This document shows positions 16,701-24,349 of a DNA stretch of 64,000 nucleotides, piece by piece (within the stretch, counting starts at the first letter, position 1; the number at the start of each line of letters is the position of its first letter). This DNA is from Stieleria maiorica. GTDB lineage: Bacteria > Planctomycetota > Planctomycetia > Pirellulales > Pirellulaceae. The stretch is taken from the NCBI RefSeq assembly GCF_008035925.1, contig NZ_CP036264.1:7287641-7351640 (forward strand), written 5' to 3'. A program made the translations under genes and the position numbers. The notes beneath the pieces were generated by a model. The model made no database searches. It was not told the DNA's origin and saw only the letters and a list, made by a program, of their open reading frames with translations.

Positions 16701-17444
16701 GGCGGCCAGTTTCTCGGGGTCGACGATGACCTGTAGTTCGTCTTCCAAACCGCCGATGACGTTGGATTGAGAAACGCCGGGGACACGTTCAAAGCGGGCT
16801 TCGATTTCGTCTTCGGCAAAACGCCGCAACTTGGTCACGTCCAAGTCGTCTGGCGGCAACAGTTCGTTGACCTCGGGGTGTTCTTTGGCCAGCATTCGCA
16901 GCCGCAGCATCGCCAATCCGACGTTGTGGGCGTTGCGTGCCGGCGCGATTTTTTCCGCCAATTCGGGGTGTCGCGACTGGAACGCCGTGAACGTGTCCTC
17001 CGTCGGCCGACGCGTGCTCAGGATGAACCAGGCGATCGGGCGGTCGGAGGCATTGGCGGTCGTGATCACCGGTTCGTCGGAGTCCTCGGGGTACTCCGGC
17101 ACCTGTTGCAGTCGGCTGTTGACCTTCAGCAACGCCTCCTCCATGTTCGTGCCGACGACGAATTCCAGCGTGATCGTGCTTTGGGAATCGGCGCTCTCGG
17201 ACGTCATCTTGGTGACACCTTCGACGCTCTTGAGCTGTTCCTCCTGCTCCATCGTGATCTCTTGCTCCACCTCCTGTGGACTGGCGCCGGGCCAGGTCGT
17301 CGCCACGGTGATCGTTGGGATCTGGACTTCCGGAGTCAGCTGCATCGGCATCCGCGTCAGCGCGACGACACCGAACAAAGAAACCAGCAGAACGGCGACA
17401 GTGACTTTGACCGGGTTTTTGACGAAGGCTTCAATCAGTGCCAT
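13743..17444 (-). CDS. RND efflux transporter permease (HAE1-like)
   Basis: The 1233-residue protein is an AcrB-type inner-membrane pump. It starts with TM1 (MALIEAFVKNPVKVTVAVLL), then a porter domain (TWPGASPQEVEQEI; VEGVTKMTSES), TM segments with GMLVDNAVVVLENV near 491-504 carrying the TM4 Asp, and a second half with its own porter domain and GTVVNNPILIVHQS near the end. Two insertions distinguish it from AcrB: about 60 charged residues at 143-200 and an extra hydrophobic stretch around 412-455. It would export drugs, lipids or metals with the adjacent adaptor; no outer-membrane channel gene is in this cluster. Its start overlaps the adaptor stop by 14 bases. Confidence 0.93.
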   Translation of the reverse strand: MALIEAFVKNPVKVTVAVLLVSLFGVVALTRMPMQLTPEVQIPTITVATTWPGASPQEVEQEITMEQEEQLKSVEGVTKMTSESADSQSTITLEFVVGTNMEEALLKVNSRLQQVPEYPEDSDEPVITTANASDRPIAWFILSTRRPTEDTFTAFQSRHPELAEKIAPARNAHNVGLAMLRLRMLAKEHPEVNELLPPDDLDVTKLRRFAEDEIEARFERVPGVSQSNVIGGLEDELQVIVDPEKLAARQLTLADVRNVLQGQNKDTSAGDFWEGKRRWVVRAMGQFRSPEQVEQQLLSVNNGAPVYVRDVAKVELGYKKPDGLVRRFGESSIAINCLRETDANVLDVMEGLRIANRDIDENILAPRGLQLTQVYDETEYIYSSIDLVQQNIFIGGALTMIVLMLFLHLGVRTILTIPLIIASSLAAAYLSPLFFLICIAIILTAGFWFARGALVVALAIPTSIIASFLVLGVLGRSLNVISLAGLAFAVGMLVDNAVVVLENVYRHFRSGDSPLAAAVRGTQEVWGAIAASTITTVAVFLPIVFVQEEAGQLFRDIALAISAAVALSLVISMSVIPTAASRLFDSRRERPGVPTDGRSRPSDASSNRITRFFLWPVHAFAAAFVRGTVGFNDWVQRGTLRRIVVAATLVLLAIGISWTFWPKVEYLPTGNRNLVFGILLPPPGYNLDQLTAAGKTVESELRPYWDVEPDSPEAAALDFPAIGDFFFVARGRQVFMGIRAHDGQRAGELVPLVQQVGAKMPGTFAVAKQSSLFEQGLTAGRTIEIEITGPDLIKLVGLGGQTIGKVKQIMPTAQARPIPSLDLSSPEIHITPKLVQAAEMGVSSRDLGFAANCLIDGAYAGDYYLDGNKIDLTIVGESEYADTTQEIEALPIATPGGHLIPLAALAEVALASGPEQVNHRERVRAITIEVSPPPEVALEDAMAQIRREIVQPLIESGQLGGGYQVNLAGTADKLSKMQETFLGRWSGWNLDSLLSLLTSQFVLVVLITYLLMAALFESWLYPLVIILTVPLGAVGGILGLNLLNVYLGMTGQLTQQLDILTMLGFVILIGTVVNNPILIVHQSLNHMREDSMAPRAAILESVRTRIRPIFMTTMTTVLGLFPLVLFPGAGSELYRGLGSVVLGGLLVSTVFTLVLVPTLFSLLLDGKARLTRLIFGTRQGPLHRQAELPNRQPAVQLGRSEEPMTRDQNPPRGTKTDDDAPTPASSAPASQDD

Positions 17445-18750
17445 GGTTTGCCCCTCCGTTTGGCTCGCTGCTGCGGGGCGTCGATGCGGGTTTGACGACG
17501 CTGGAGATCACGACGCTTTGTCCGGGACGCAAGCGTTCGTTCCCTTCCACGACGACCAGCTGGCCAGCTTTCAGTGGCCCGATCGCCTGGATCAGATTCG
17601 GCATCGCAACCCCGACTTCGATCGGGACCGGACGGACGCTGTGGCTGTTGCCATCACCCGTTTCGACGACGTAGACCAACGGCTGCGGGCCTCCCAGAAC
17701 CAAAGCGTTCTTGGGCACCATGACCGCACTTTGTGGCGGACCGACGGGCAGTTGCACGCGAGCGTACATCCCCGCTTTGAGCAGCGGCCCGGAATCGGTG
17801 ATTTTATTCTGCACGCGGATTTTGACGGGAAAGGTTCGTGCCTTGGCGTCGGCTTGGGGGATCACCGTGGTGATCACGCCGGTGAAGAGTTCGTCGGGTA
17901 GGGCGGGGACATCCACGCGAACCGTTGTGCCGGGTTTGACGTGCGCGGCGTGTTGTTCGACGACATACGCATAGACTTCGACCTCATCGAGCGCCACCAC
18001 CTCCATCACCGGATCGCCGCTCTGGACCCACGTCCCTTCGTCGACATGTTCGGCGACGACATAGCCGTCAAACCGTGACATGATCGTGTACTTCTTGATT
18101 CGGTCGTTGATTCGATCGACCATCGCTTGCTGGAACGCAACCTGGGCGCGGGCCTGGGCGATCCGTTCGGTACGCGGTCCCTCGACCATCAAGTCGTACG
18201 CCGCCTTGAGTTCTTGGTAGACCTGTTCCCTTTGGCTGGCTTGTGACTTGACCAACTCGTATTCCTCGGTGGACGCAGAATTCGAGTTGCGCAGCTGTTT
18301 CAATCGGGTCAGTTGGGCCTGTCCGAATTCCATTTCGGCTTTGGCACCGAGCATCTTTGCCTTGGCTTGTTCGATTTCGTTCGGCCGTGACCCCGCCTCG
18401 AGTTCGGCGAGCTCTTGATTTCGCAGGTCCAATTCGGCCTGAGCGGCGGCGAGTTCCAATTCGATCGTGGCGGTCAACAGCTTGGCAAGCGTCCCGCCCT
18501 CGGCGACACGTTCGCCCTCGTGAACCACCAACTCCACCACCCGGCCGTCCACCGCGCTGCCCACGACGGAGCGTTTGAGCGGCATCACGGTGGCCACGAA
18601 GGTTTGGCCGGCGGCGACGTCCATCTGGACCGTTTCGGCGACGGCGACCGGGGCGGGCGGTTGTTGTTGCGCCTGTGTGATCGACACGCAGACCGTGGCG
18701 ACGATCAACGGCAGCACGCATGGAGTGAGACGAAAGGGGGAATGGTTCAT
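17431..18750 (-). CDS. RND efflux periplasmic adaptor (membrane fusion protein)
   Basis: The protein (439 residues) has a signal peptide (to about AQAQQQ), a lipoyl/barrel-sandwich half (VDGRVVELVVHEGERVAEGG), a long alpha-helical hairpin with coiled-coil character (about 95-200), the second lipoyl half (SRFDGYVVAEHVDEGTWVQSG), and a beta-barrel and membrane-proximal domain (TTVRVDVPALPDE). It bridges the inner-membrane RND pump to an outer-membrane factor. ATG 18750 is preferred over an ATG at 18780 because it directly precedes the signal peptide. Its stop overlaps the permease start, and the MarR gene lies 76 bases upstream on the same strand, so regulator and pump look like one operon. Confidence 0.92.
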   Translation of the reverse strand: MNHSPFRLTPCVLPLIVATVCVSITQAQQQPPAPVAVAETVQMDVAAGQTFVATVMPLKRSVVGSAVDGRVVELVVHEGERVAEGGTLAKLLTATIELELAAAQAELDLRNQELAELEAGSRPNEIEQAKAKMLGAKAEMEFGQAQLTRLKQLRNSNSASTEEYELVKSQASQREQVYQELKAAYDLMVEGPRTERIAQARAQVAFQQAMVDRINDRIKKYTIMSRFDGYVVAEHVDEGTWVQSGDPVMEVVALDEVEVYAYVVEQHAAHVKPGTTVRVDVPALPDELFTGVITTVIPQADAKARTFPVKIRVQNKITDSGPLLKAGMYARVQLPVGPPQSAVMVPKNALVLGGPQPLVYVVETGDGNSHSVRPVPIEVGVAMPNLIQAIGPLKAGQLVVVEGNERLRPGQSVVISSVVKPASTPRSSEPNGGANHGTD

Positions 18751-18826
18751 CGGGCATCTCGGACGGCTGGGATGCGTCATCCCTGACGCGGACGTCGTGG
18801 GGGAAGTCGGGAAATGGGAGGAACGG

Positions 18827-19285
18827 CTAACGGTCGGACGGTGCGGTCGGGATGCCGGGCATCAGGTTCTCGTGGACGCGGCCGAGCAGCATCTTGAGTG
18901 TGGCTTGTTGTCGATCGGTCAATCCGTCCGTGGCCCGCGCGCGAATCCGTTTGGCACACTGGATGATCTTGCCCCACACCGGTTTGCTCTTTGCCGTCGC
19001 GTGGATCAATTTGCGCCGACGATCCTCGGGGCAGGGGCGGCGTGTGATCAAACCATCACGCTGCATGCGGTCGAGGATCCGCACCAGCGTCGGAGGTTCG
19101 ATCATCATTCTGCCGGCCAACTCGGATTGCGAAAGATCGCCTTCGAGCGCCAACCATCCGAGCACCTGAGACTGTCGAAACGTGATGCCGTAAGGGACCA
19201 GTTCGTCGTTGAACGCACGGTGGTATCGTTGCGTGGTGATGGTCAGCCAATAGCCGATACTTTCGTCAAAATCATAGTCCAGCAC
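18827..19285 (-). CDS. MarR-family transcriptional regulator
   Basis: The 152-residue protein has the MarR winged helix: GITFRQSQVLGWLALEG, SQSELAGRMMIEPPTLVRIL (helix-turn-helix), DRMQRDGLITRRPCPEDRR (wing), then a helical dimer region. It is the first gene of the unit with the RND adaptor and pump, so it most likely represses them until a toxic ligand binds. A palindrome overlapping a TTGACA promoter immediately upstream (19315-19358) fits autoregulation. The start ATG 19285 gives a normal family length. Confidence 0.93.
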   Translation of the reverse strand: MLDYDFDESIGYWLTITTQRYHRAFNDELVPYGITFRQSQVLGWLALEGDLSQSELAGRMMIEPPTLVRILDRMQRDGLITRRPCPEDRRRKLIHATAKSKPVWGKIIQCAKRIRARATDGLTDRQQATLKMLLGRVHENLMPGIPTAPSDR

Positions 19286-19314
19286 AGACCGACTCCGGAG
19301 ACCCGAGACAATTC

Positions 19315-19358
19315 GTTAGCCAGCTAACTATTAGCGTTGGGGGGAAATCGCTTGTCAA
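19315..19358 (-). promoter_or_regulatory. Promoter and overlapping palindromic MarR operator
   Basis: On the minus strand TTGACA (19358-19353) is followed after 17 bases by GCTAAT (19335-19330) as a -10. GTTAGC-CA-GCTAAC (19315-19328) is a perfect 6+6 palindrome, and GCTAA-CTA-TTAGC (19323-19335) is a second one sharing a half-site. Three TTAGC half-sites thus cover the -10 and start region, 30-50 bases before the marR ATG. This geometry is what autorepressing MarR proteins use. Confidence 0.7.
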
Positions 19359-19474
19359 GTCTTTCCCCGATCGGATTGTGCCGGATCGCCGGTGGATTCG
19401 ATCCCCGGTGGGTCGATGCGTTGCGTTACAATCCGGCTCCACACGACCTTTCGAATTCAACCAGGAGCAGAGTG

Positions 19475-20554
19475 ATGAGCCATCGCTTGAAAGTTGTCGG
19501 GATCAATTTTGATCATTTTCACATGGGCGATCTGTTGCGAATGGCGCACGAGCATCCTGAGGTGGATCTGGTCGGGATCTGTGACGAAACACCGAATCGA
19601 ATGCAGGATGCGATCAAGGCCTTCGGGATTCCGGCTGAAAGGGTGCACACCGATCCGGAAGCGTTGTTTGATTCGACTTCGGCTGATCTGGCGATTCTGT
19701 GCCCGGCGGCGTCCAAGCACGGTGATTGGGTCGAGCGGATAGCCCCGTTCGGTTGTGACTTGTTGGTCGAAAAACCGTTTGCAGGTTCGTTGGCCGAAGC
19801 CGATCGGATGATCGCGGCGAGTCGTAGCGCCGGCGTGCGTCTGGCGATCAACTGGCCGTTGGCCTGGGTGGCGTCACATCGCATGGCCAAGCGCTTGATC
19901 GACGACGGCCAGATCGGTCAATGCATCGAAGTGCACTACTACGGCGGAAACCGTGGACCTCTCTGGCACGTGGCCGACAAGGTGGAACGCACTGCCGAAG
20001 AAGTCCAACGCGAGAAACCGACCAGCTGGTTTTACAAACAAAGTCACGGTGGCGGATCCTTGTTGGACTACCTCGGTTACGGCACGACGCTGGGGACGTG
20101 GTACATGGACGGTCGGCGTCCGATCGAAGTGACCGCGATGGTCGATCAGCCTGTCGGATTGGAGGTCGATGAACACAGCATTGTGGTGGCGCGCTACGAA
20201 ACCGGACTGTCAAAATTTGAAACCCGTTGGGGCACGTTCACCGACCCGTGGACCCATCAACCCCAACCCAAATGCGGCTTTGTGCTGGTCGGCACCGAGG
20301 GAACGATTTCCAGCTACGACTATGAAACGACGATGCGAATCCAAACGCGCGATTGCCCCGAGGGGCGGTCGATCCAGCCGGCCCCCTTGGCACCGCCGCT
20401 GGAGAACCCGATCCAGTACATGGTGGACGTGATTCAGAACGACCGCCCGATCGATGGGCCGCTCTCCACCCATGTCAGCCGCATCGGGCAACAGATCGTC
20501 GATTCCGCCGTGCAAAGTGCGCGGGAGCAGCGAACTGTGTCCCTGTTGCAGTGA
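19475..20554 (+). CDS. Gfo/Idh/MocA-family oxidoreductase
   Basis: The 359-residue protein has a Rossmann N-terminus (KVVGINFDHFHMGDLLRMA; VDLVGICDETPNRM), the CDLLVEKPFAG segment of the family with the catalytic Lys, and a C-terminal alpha/beta domain (QSHGGGSLLDYLGYG). Members oxidise or reduce sugars and related polyols with NAD(P). The usual GxGxxG turn reads GINFDHFHMG, so the dinucleotide loop is atypical. The start is ATG 19475, with AGGAG at 19463-19467 seven bases upstream; the frame is open to 19337. No signal peptide, so cytoplasmic. It is divergent from marR. The substrate cannot be named. Confidence 0.88.
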   Translation: MSHRLKVVGINFDHFHMGDLLRMAHEHPEVDLVGICDETPNRMQDAIKAFGIPAERVHTDPEALFDSTSADLAILCPAASKHGDWVERIAPFGCDLLVEKPFAGSLAEADRMIAASRSAGVRLAINWPLAWVASHRMAKRLIDDGQIGQCIEVHYYGGNRGPLWHVADKVERTAEEVQREKPTSWFYKQSHGGGSLLDYLGYGTTLGTWYMDGRRPIEVTAMVDQPVGLEVDEHSIVVARYETGLSKFETRWGTFTDPWTHQPQPKCGFVLVGTEGTISSYDYETTMRIQTRDCPEGRSIQPAPLAPPLENPIQYMVDVIQNDRPIDGPLSTHVSRIGQQIVDSAVQSAREQRTVSLLQ

Positions 20555-20827
20555 GAAGGCGCCCCGGTCGCAGTGAGAAGGGCGTGTGGACACTTTGGCA
20601 AGAGCACGGATCTGCACGCGAGATCTTCATAAACGGCCGTTTTCCAGGGATTCCACGTCAGGCGAGGCCCGCAATCTGTGACTGACGGCGGTTATTCCGC
20701 CGGTCCCCGAAACGACAGGATTCCCGCATTGTTTTGATCTGGCAGCGCGATTTAAATCGTGTTGAAACGTAGATCGATCTACGAACACGGCGGAATCCAT
20801 CTTCAAACGTAAGAGTAGACCGTAGCC
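20555..20827. other. Intergenic region with direct repeat and hairpin
   Basis: GCAGTGAGAAGG occurs at 20548-20559, spanning the oxidoreductase stop, and GCAGTGAGAAG recurs at 20570-20580. CGGCGG (20686-20691) and CCGCCG (20697-20702) form a short hairpin around TTATT. No gene or convincing promoter is visible before the ATG at 20828. Confidence 0.4.
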
Positions 20828-21256
20828 ATGGAAATTCTTCTGCCAAAGCGATGGCGCGTCAGCCGGGGGGCGGCAATCGATGAGGCGTGGTTCAATTCCC
20901 TGCCTGTAACGATTCAGCGTTTGCCTGCAATGTTTCGGCGATTGCGCGGGTGCGGTGCCGTCTGGCTAGGGATGTGTTGCCTGCTGATCGCATTCGTCTC
21001 GGTGCACGATGCGGCATTGGTTGTCACCAATCATGAAGTGATTCATGAAATGGAACAGAACCCGATCGGGGTCTGGTTGCTTGATCTGCAAGACGGTCAA
21101 GTCTGGCTGTTTGTGGCGGTGAAGCTGGTCTGTACGGCGCTGGTCTGTGCCGTACTGATCACCCTGTACAAGCACCAGCGACGCATCGGGATGACGGTCG
21201 CGGCCAGCCTGGTCTGTTTCCAACTTTCGCTCCTGTGTTATTTAACGGTTGCCTGA
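20828..21256 (+). CDS. Three-helix membrane protein of unknown function
   Basis: The 142-residue protein has hydrophobic segments at about 43-63, 92-115 and 120-140 and a conserved-looking loop (EQNPIGVWLLDLQDGQVW) between the first two. The layout resembles DUF5658-like small membrane proteins, but I cannot assign it firmly. The basic N-terminal region may mean that translation starts later (for example the Met before FRRLRGCG). The WD40 membrane protein begins 14 bases downstream, so the two are probably co-expressed. Confidence 0.75.
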   Translation: MEILLPKRWRVSRGAAIDEAWFNSLPVTIQRLPAMFRRLRGCGAVWLGMCCLLIAFVSVHDAALVVTNHEVIHEMEQNPIGVWLLDLQDGQVWLFVAVKLVCTALVCAVLITLYKHQRRIGMTVAASLVCFQLSLLCYLTVA

Positions 21257-21270
21257 TCGTGTTGGAATTG

Positions 21271-22449
21271 ATGCGATCACCAAGGCACTGGAAGGTTTGG
21301 AAGCAGGTCGCCGACTTCATTGCGCTATGGGGTTTGCTCCTCGGCGGAGTTTTTTTGCTCGCCGGCGCGGAAGCGGTTGTGATTTGGAGCAGCGGGTTCC
21401 GGTACGAACCCGATACTCAAACGCGGTCGGTCTGGTTCGAAGACCTGTCGTTCCAACGCTCAAAACGCATGGCCGCCGCCGTGGTCTGTTTGCGTCAGAA
21501 CGCGCTGGCCGAGGGCGTGAAGTCCGATGTCGTGCTGATGGATTTTGTGACCCGTCGAACGATCTCGCTCGACGCCTCGCACCTGAATCCGATCGCCGTG
21601 GCGCTCTCTCCAGACGCGTCGACGGTCGCGGTGGTCGGCGCTGACGCCACCGTCCGATTGATCACCGATGTGACGCCGATGTCGACGGCGCGGTTGATGG
21701 CTGAAATCGAGACGATCGACGGTGCCCACGTTCATCATCCCATCCGTCTGCGGTTCTCACCCGACGGTGAAAAGCTGGCGGCGATCAGTGAGCACTCCGT
21801 TTGGGTCTGGAGCCTGTCGGAGAACCGACTGTTGCACGAGCACCGACGTCGCGGTAACGCCAAACGCAGCGTCCAAAAGGTGCTCGCTTTCACCCGTGAT
21901 TCGCAGTGCATCATTGCCGCCGACAGTGACGGCGGGATTTCGATTCGCGACCTCCATTCGGGCAAGGTTCTCAAGCGGGACTTGACCGATCATCATTCCT
22001 TGTTTGATGCCGATCTGTTCCAAGAAGATCGATTGCTGGCCGTCGCGAGCAACGGAACGCCGCACGAGGTCTCGGTCTACACCTTTCCTGTCGATCAAGG
22101 CAAACGTGCCGCCGACGAAAGCGGTGGAGAGGCACGGCTTTGGACTCAACGCGTCTCCGATCCGGTGGTGGCCCTCGGTGGGCAGGGCTCTTGGGTGGCG
22201 ACGTCGGTGTATCGAAACGACGGGCACCAGATCCTTATCCGTGACATCCGGACGGGCAGGGAGCGATGCATGTTTGCAGGACATGAATCACCGATCGTGG
22301 GATTCGCTTCGTCCGGTCAGACGCTGTATTCATGGGATTCCTGTGGGTCGATTTGCGAATGGGACATCGCTACCAAGCAACGGACCTATTCATTTTCAAT
22401 GCTCCAGTGGGTGCTCGATTCGCTCGATCCCGATCGCATCCGCGACTGA
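21271..22449 (+). CDS. Membrane-anchored WD40/propeller protein
   Basis: A single membrane segment (about residues 15-38) is followed by about 350 residues of WD40-like blades: LNPIAVALSPDASTVAVVG, LRFSPDGEKLAAISEHSVWVW, AFTRDSQCIIAADSDGGISI and a final YSWDSCGSICEWDI. The propeller should lie in the periplasm and mediate protein contacts. The start is ATG 21271; a GTG at 21259 is also possible and would abut the previous stop. It is the second gene of a pair with the small membrane protein. Blade number looks like six or seven but cannot be fixed by eye. Confidence 0.82.
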   Translation: MRSPRHWKVWKQVADFIALWGLLLGGVFLLAGAEAVVIWSSGFRYEPDTQTRSVWFEDLSFQRSKRMAAAVVCLRQNALAEGVKSDVVLMDFVTRRTISLDASHLNPIAVALSPDASTVAVVGADATVRLITDVTPMSTARLMAEIETIDGAHVHHPIRLRFSPDGEKLAAISEHSVWVWSLSENRLLHEHRRRGNAKRSVQKVLAFTRDSQCIIAADSDGGISIRDLHSGKVLKRDLTDHHSLFDADLFQEDRLLAVASNGTPHEVSVYTFPVDQGKRAADESGGEARLWTQRVSDPVVALGGQGSWVATSVYRNDGHQILIRDIRTGRERCMFAGHESPIVGFASSGQTLYSWDSCGSICEWDIATKQRTYSFSMLQWVLDSLDPDRIRD

Positions 22450-22549
22450 ATTCCTCTCCATCGCCATCGATGTGTGCGGAAGCATCTCTTGGACGTTACA
22501 ATCCTCGCGATGATTGAGGAATGTCGTCCGAACATGGGGATGGGAAGTT

Positions 22550-24307
22550 TTGAAGCAACAGGATCGCAACCGGTCAAACCGCTCGATCAAGGCTGGACGT
22601 CGCAGTGGACCGCCAATCTCCTCGCAAGAAGCCGGGACCGTGTCTCGCCGGAGAGTCGGGGCACGCCGCCTGGGCTGCGAACGATTGGAGCACCGCGTTT
22701 ATCTGGCCGCTCGTTTATCGGCTTTCGACGTCGTGGCGGAGATGGAACCGGCCCAGGCTTGCCAGCACGGCCCCGTTGCGATCTCGGAATCGGCGAGACA
22801 ATCCAGTGCAACCACCGCGATGGCGGAATACTTTCTTTCGGCACGTGATTCGCAAGATCAACTGCTGTCGGTGGTCGATGGCATGGTGGAAGTCGGTGTC
22901 GGGATTGAAAACTCCTTCTTCCTGGAAGTGGCGTATTCGGATTTGCGAACCTTCGGCGACGACGTCGGGGCATTTAGTGTCTATGTCGACCTGGGACTCA
23001 GCCAGCCGAATCTGCTTCGTCCCGTGCTGCGTGAAACCCAGCGAATTGTTTTCGGCAATCAAATCTATGATGCCACGTCGGGCTCAATCACGTTTGCAAT
23101 GCAGGGAATGCCGCAAGCCTACATCGTCGATTTGGCGGATTTTGCCGAGGACCCGATCCGCGAAATCCAGGCTGCGCTCGATCACTTTGGATACTTGGGA
23201 TCGCAATACCAGGTCACCAGCGTGCCCTCGGATGATCTACTGTTTGAGATTCGTTTTGTGGATCCGGCATTCGGGAATCTGGACCTGCCCAACTTCATCG
23301 TGACCAGCAACTTGGATGTCAGTGTCCCCACGGACGTCGAAGAAGTCAGCGCGTTCATGACCGATGGCGTGACGCCCAACGGCGATGCGTTGCGTTTTAA
23401 TCTGGACACGCGCAGCCGGACATTCAATGACAATCAACGCTTCTATTCGCTCTTGAATCGTGGCACCTATGACTTGACGGCAGGGTTCATCGATGTCGGC
23501 GGCACGGGACTGGTCCCGGCTGCTTCCGGAGGGATTCCCGGGCTGAGTCAGAATGGGCAGTTCATCGAACCGTTTGACGTGTTTCGGATCGAAGTCTTCC
23601 TGGCTGATTACCTGCGGTCGCCGTTGGTGGTCGATGTCAACCCGAGCGAAGGTGTCGACCCACTGTTGTTGTTTGGCGAGGACGAAGTGGTTCCTCCTGA
23701 TGCCGTTGTCTTGGGCACCGATGCGAGTGTGACGTTGGTCACCCCAAATCCGACGGTTAATCAGGTTGTCGTCAATGGTGGGGCGAACAGCCGATCGCAA
23801 GTCACTTCGATCGCCGTGACGTTTGACGAGGCGTTGGAGATCGCGCCCTTGCAATCGGCGTTCACTCTTGTCAACACAACGACTGCAACGCCCGTCGGCA
23901 TGGTCAATGTGTCGGCCAGCGTCACGCCGTTCATGACGGTGGTCACCCTGACGTTCGACGGCGACAGCACCATCACGCGGGCCGGAACCGCAGCGCTCGG
24001 CAACTCCTTGGCTGACGGCAATTATCGATTGCACATTGAATCGTCCAAGATCCGTTCGACGCGAGGATTTGAAATGCGTGACGACGAAGTGTTTGGCGAC
24101 CAGGCGGCCGATCGGCTCTTCCGCCTTTTCGGAGACAGTGATGGTGATCGAGATGTCGATGGCCAGGACTATGGACGTTTCGGTCTGGCGTTCCTCTCGA
24201 CCTTCGGCTCCGAAGGCTTCAATGCCCAGTTGGATTCAGACGGCGATGGCGACGTGGACGGCCAGGATTACGGCCGTTTCGGACTAAATTTTTTGAGACG
24301 GCTTTAG
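22550..24307 (+). CDS. Secreted planctomycete protein with C-terminal dockerin-type repeats
   Basis: After a basic leader the protein has CERLEHRVYLAA, the N-terminal sorting motif of planctomycete extracellular proteins (Planc_extracel type). A long beta-rich region follows, with a bacterial Ig-like segment around ITSIAVTFDEALEIAPLQSAF. It ends in two EF-hand-like repeats, DSDGDRDVDGQDYGRFGLAF and DSDGDGDVDGQDYGRFG, as in dockerin-type calcium sites. It is probably exported and surface-bound through calcium-dependent contacts. The start is uncertain: TTG 22550 follows GGGAAG, while another TTG at 22514 is also in frame. About 585 residues. The ligand or cohesin partner is not known. Confidence 0.8.
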   Translation: MKQQDRNRSNRSIKAGRRSGPPISSQEAGTVSRRRVGARRLGCERLEHRVYLAARLSAFDVVAEMEPAQACQHGPVAISESARQSSATTAMAEYFLSARDSQDQLLSVVDGMVEVGVGIENSFFLEVAYSDLRTFGDDVGAFSVYVDLGLSQPNLLRPVLRETQRIVFGNQIYDATSGSITFAMQGMPQAYIVDLADFAEDPIREIQAALDHFGYLGSQYQVTSVPSDDLLFEIRFVDPAFGNLDLPNFIVTSNLDVSVPTDVEEVSAFMTDGVTPNGDALRFNLDTRSRTFNDNQRFYSLLNRGTYDLTAGFIDVGGTGLVPAASGGIPGLSQNGQFIEPFDVFRIEVFLADYLRSPLVVDVNPSEGVDPLLLFGEDEVVPPDAVVLGTDASVTLVTPNPTVNQVVVNGGANSRSQVTSIAVTFDEALEIAPLQSAFTLVNTTTATPVGMVNVSASVTPFMTVVTLTFDGDSTITRAGTAALGNSLADGNYRLHIESSKIRSTRGFEMRDDEVFGDQAADRLFRLFGDSDGDRDVDGQDYGRFGLAFLSTFGSEGFNAQLDSDGDGDVDGQDYGRFGLNFLRRL

Positions 24308-24311
24308 AGAC

Positions 24312-24326
24312 CGTCCAAGCTGGACG
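24312..24326. terminator. Short hairpin between convergent genes
   Basis: CGTCCA (24312-24317) and TGGACG (24321-24326) pair around AGC, in the 42-base gap between the convergent dockerin-type protein and cytochrome-TPR genes. It is short and lacks a U tract. Confidence 0.35.
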
Positions 24327-24349
24327 ATCGCTCGCGGCCGAATTCCCGA

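Noticed and set aside
13743-19285. Horizontally acquired resistance island around the RND pump
   Set aside because: No integrase, insertion sequence or attachment site is present, and codon style matches the neighbours.
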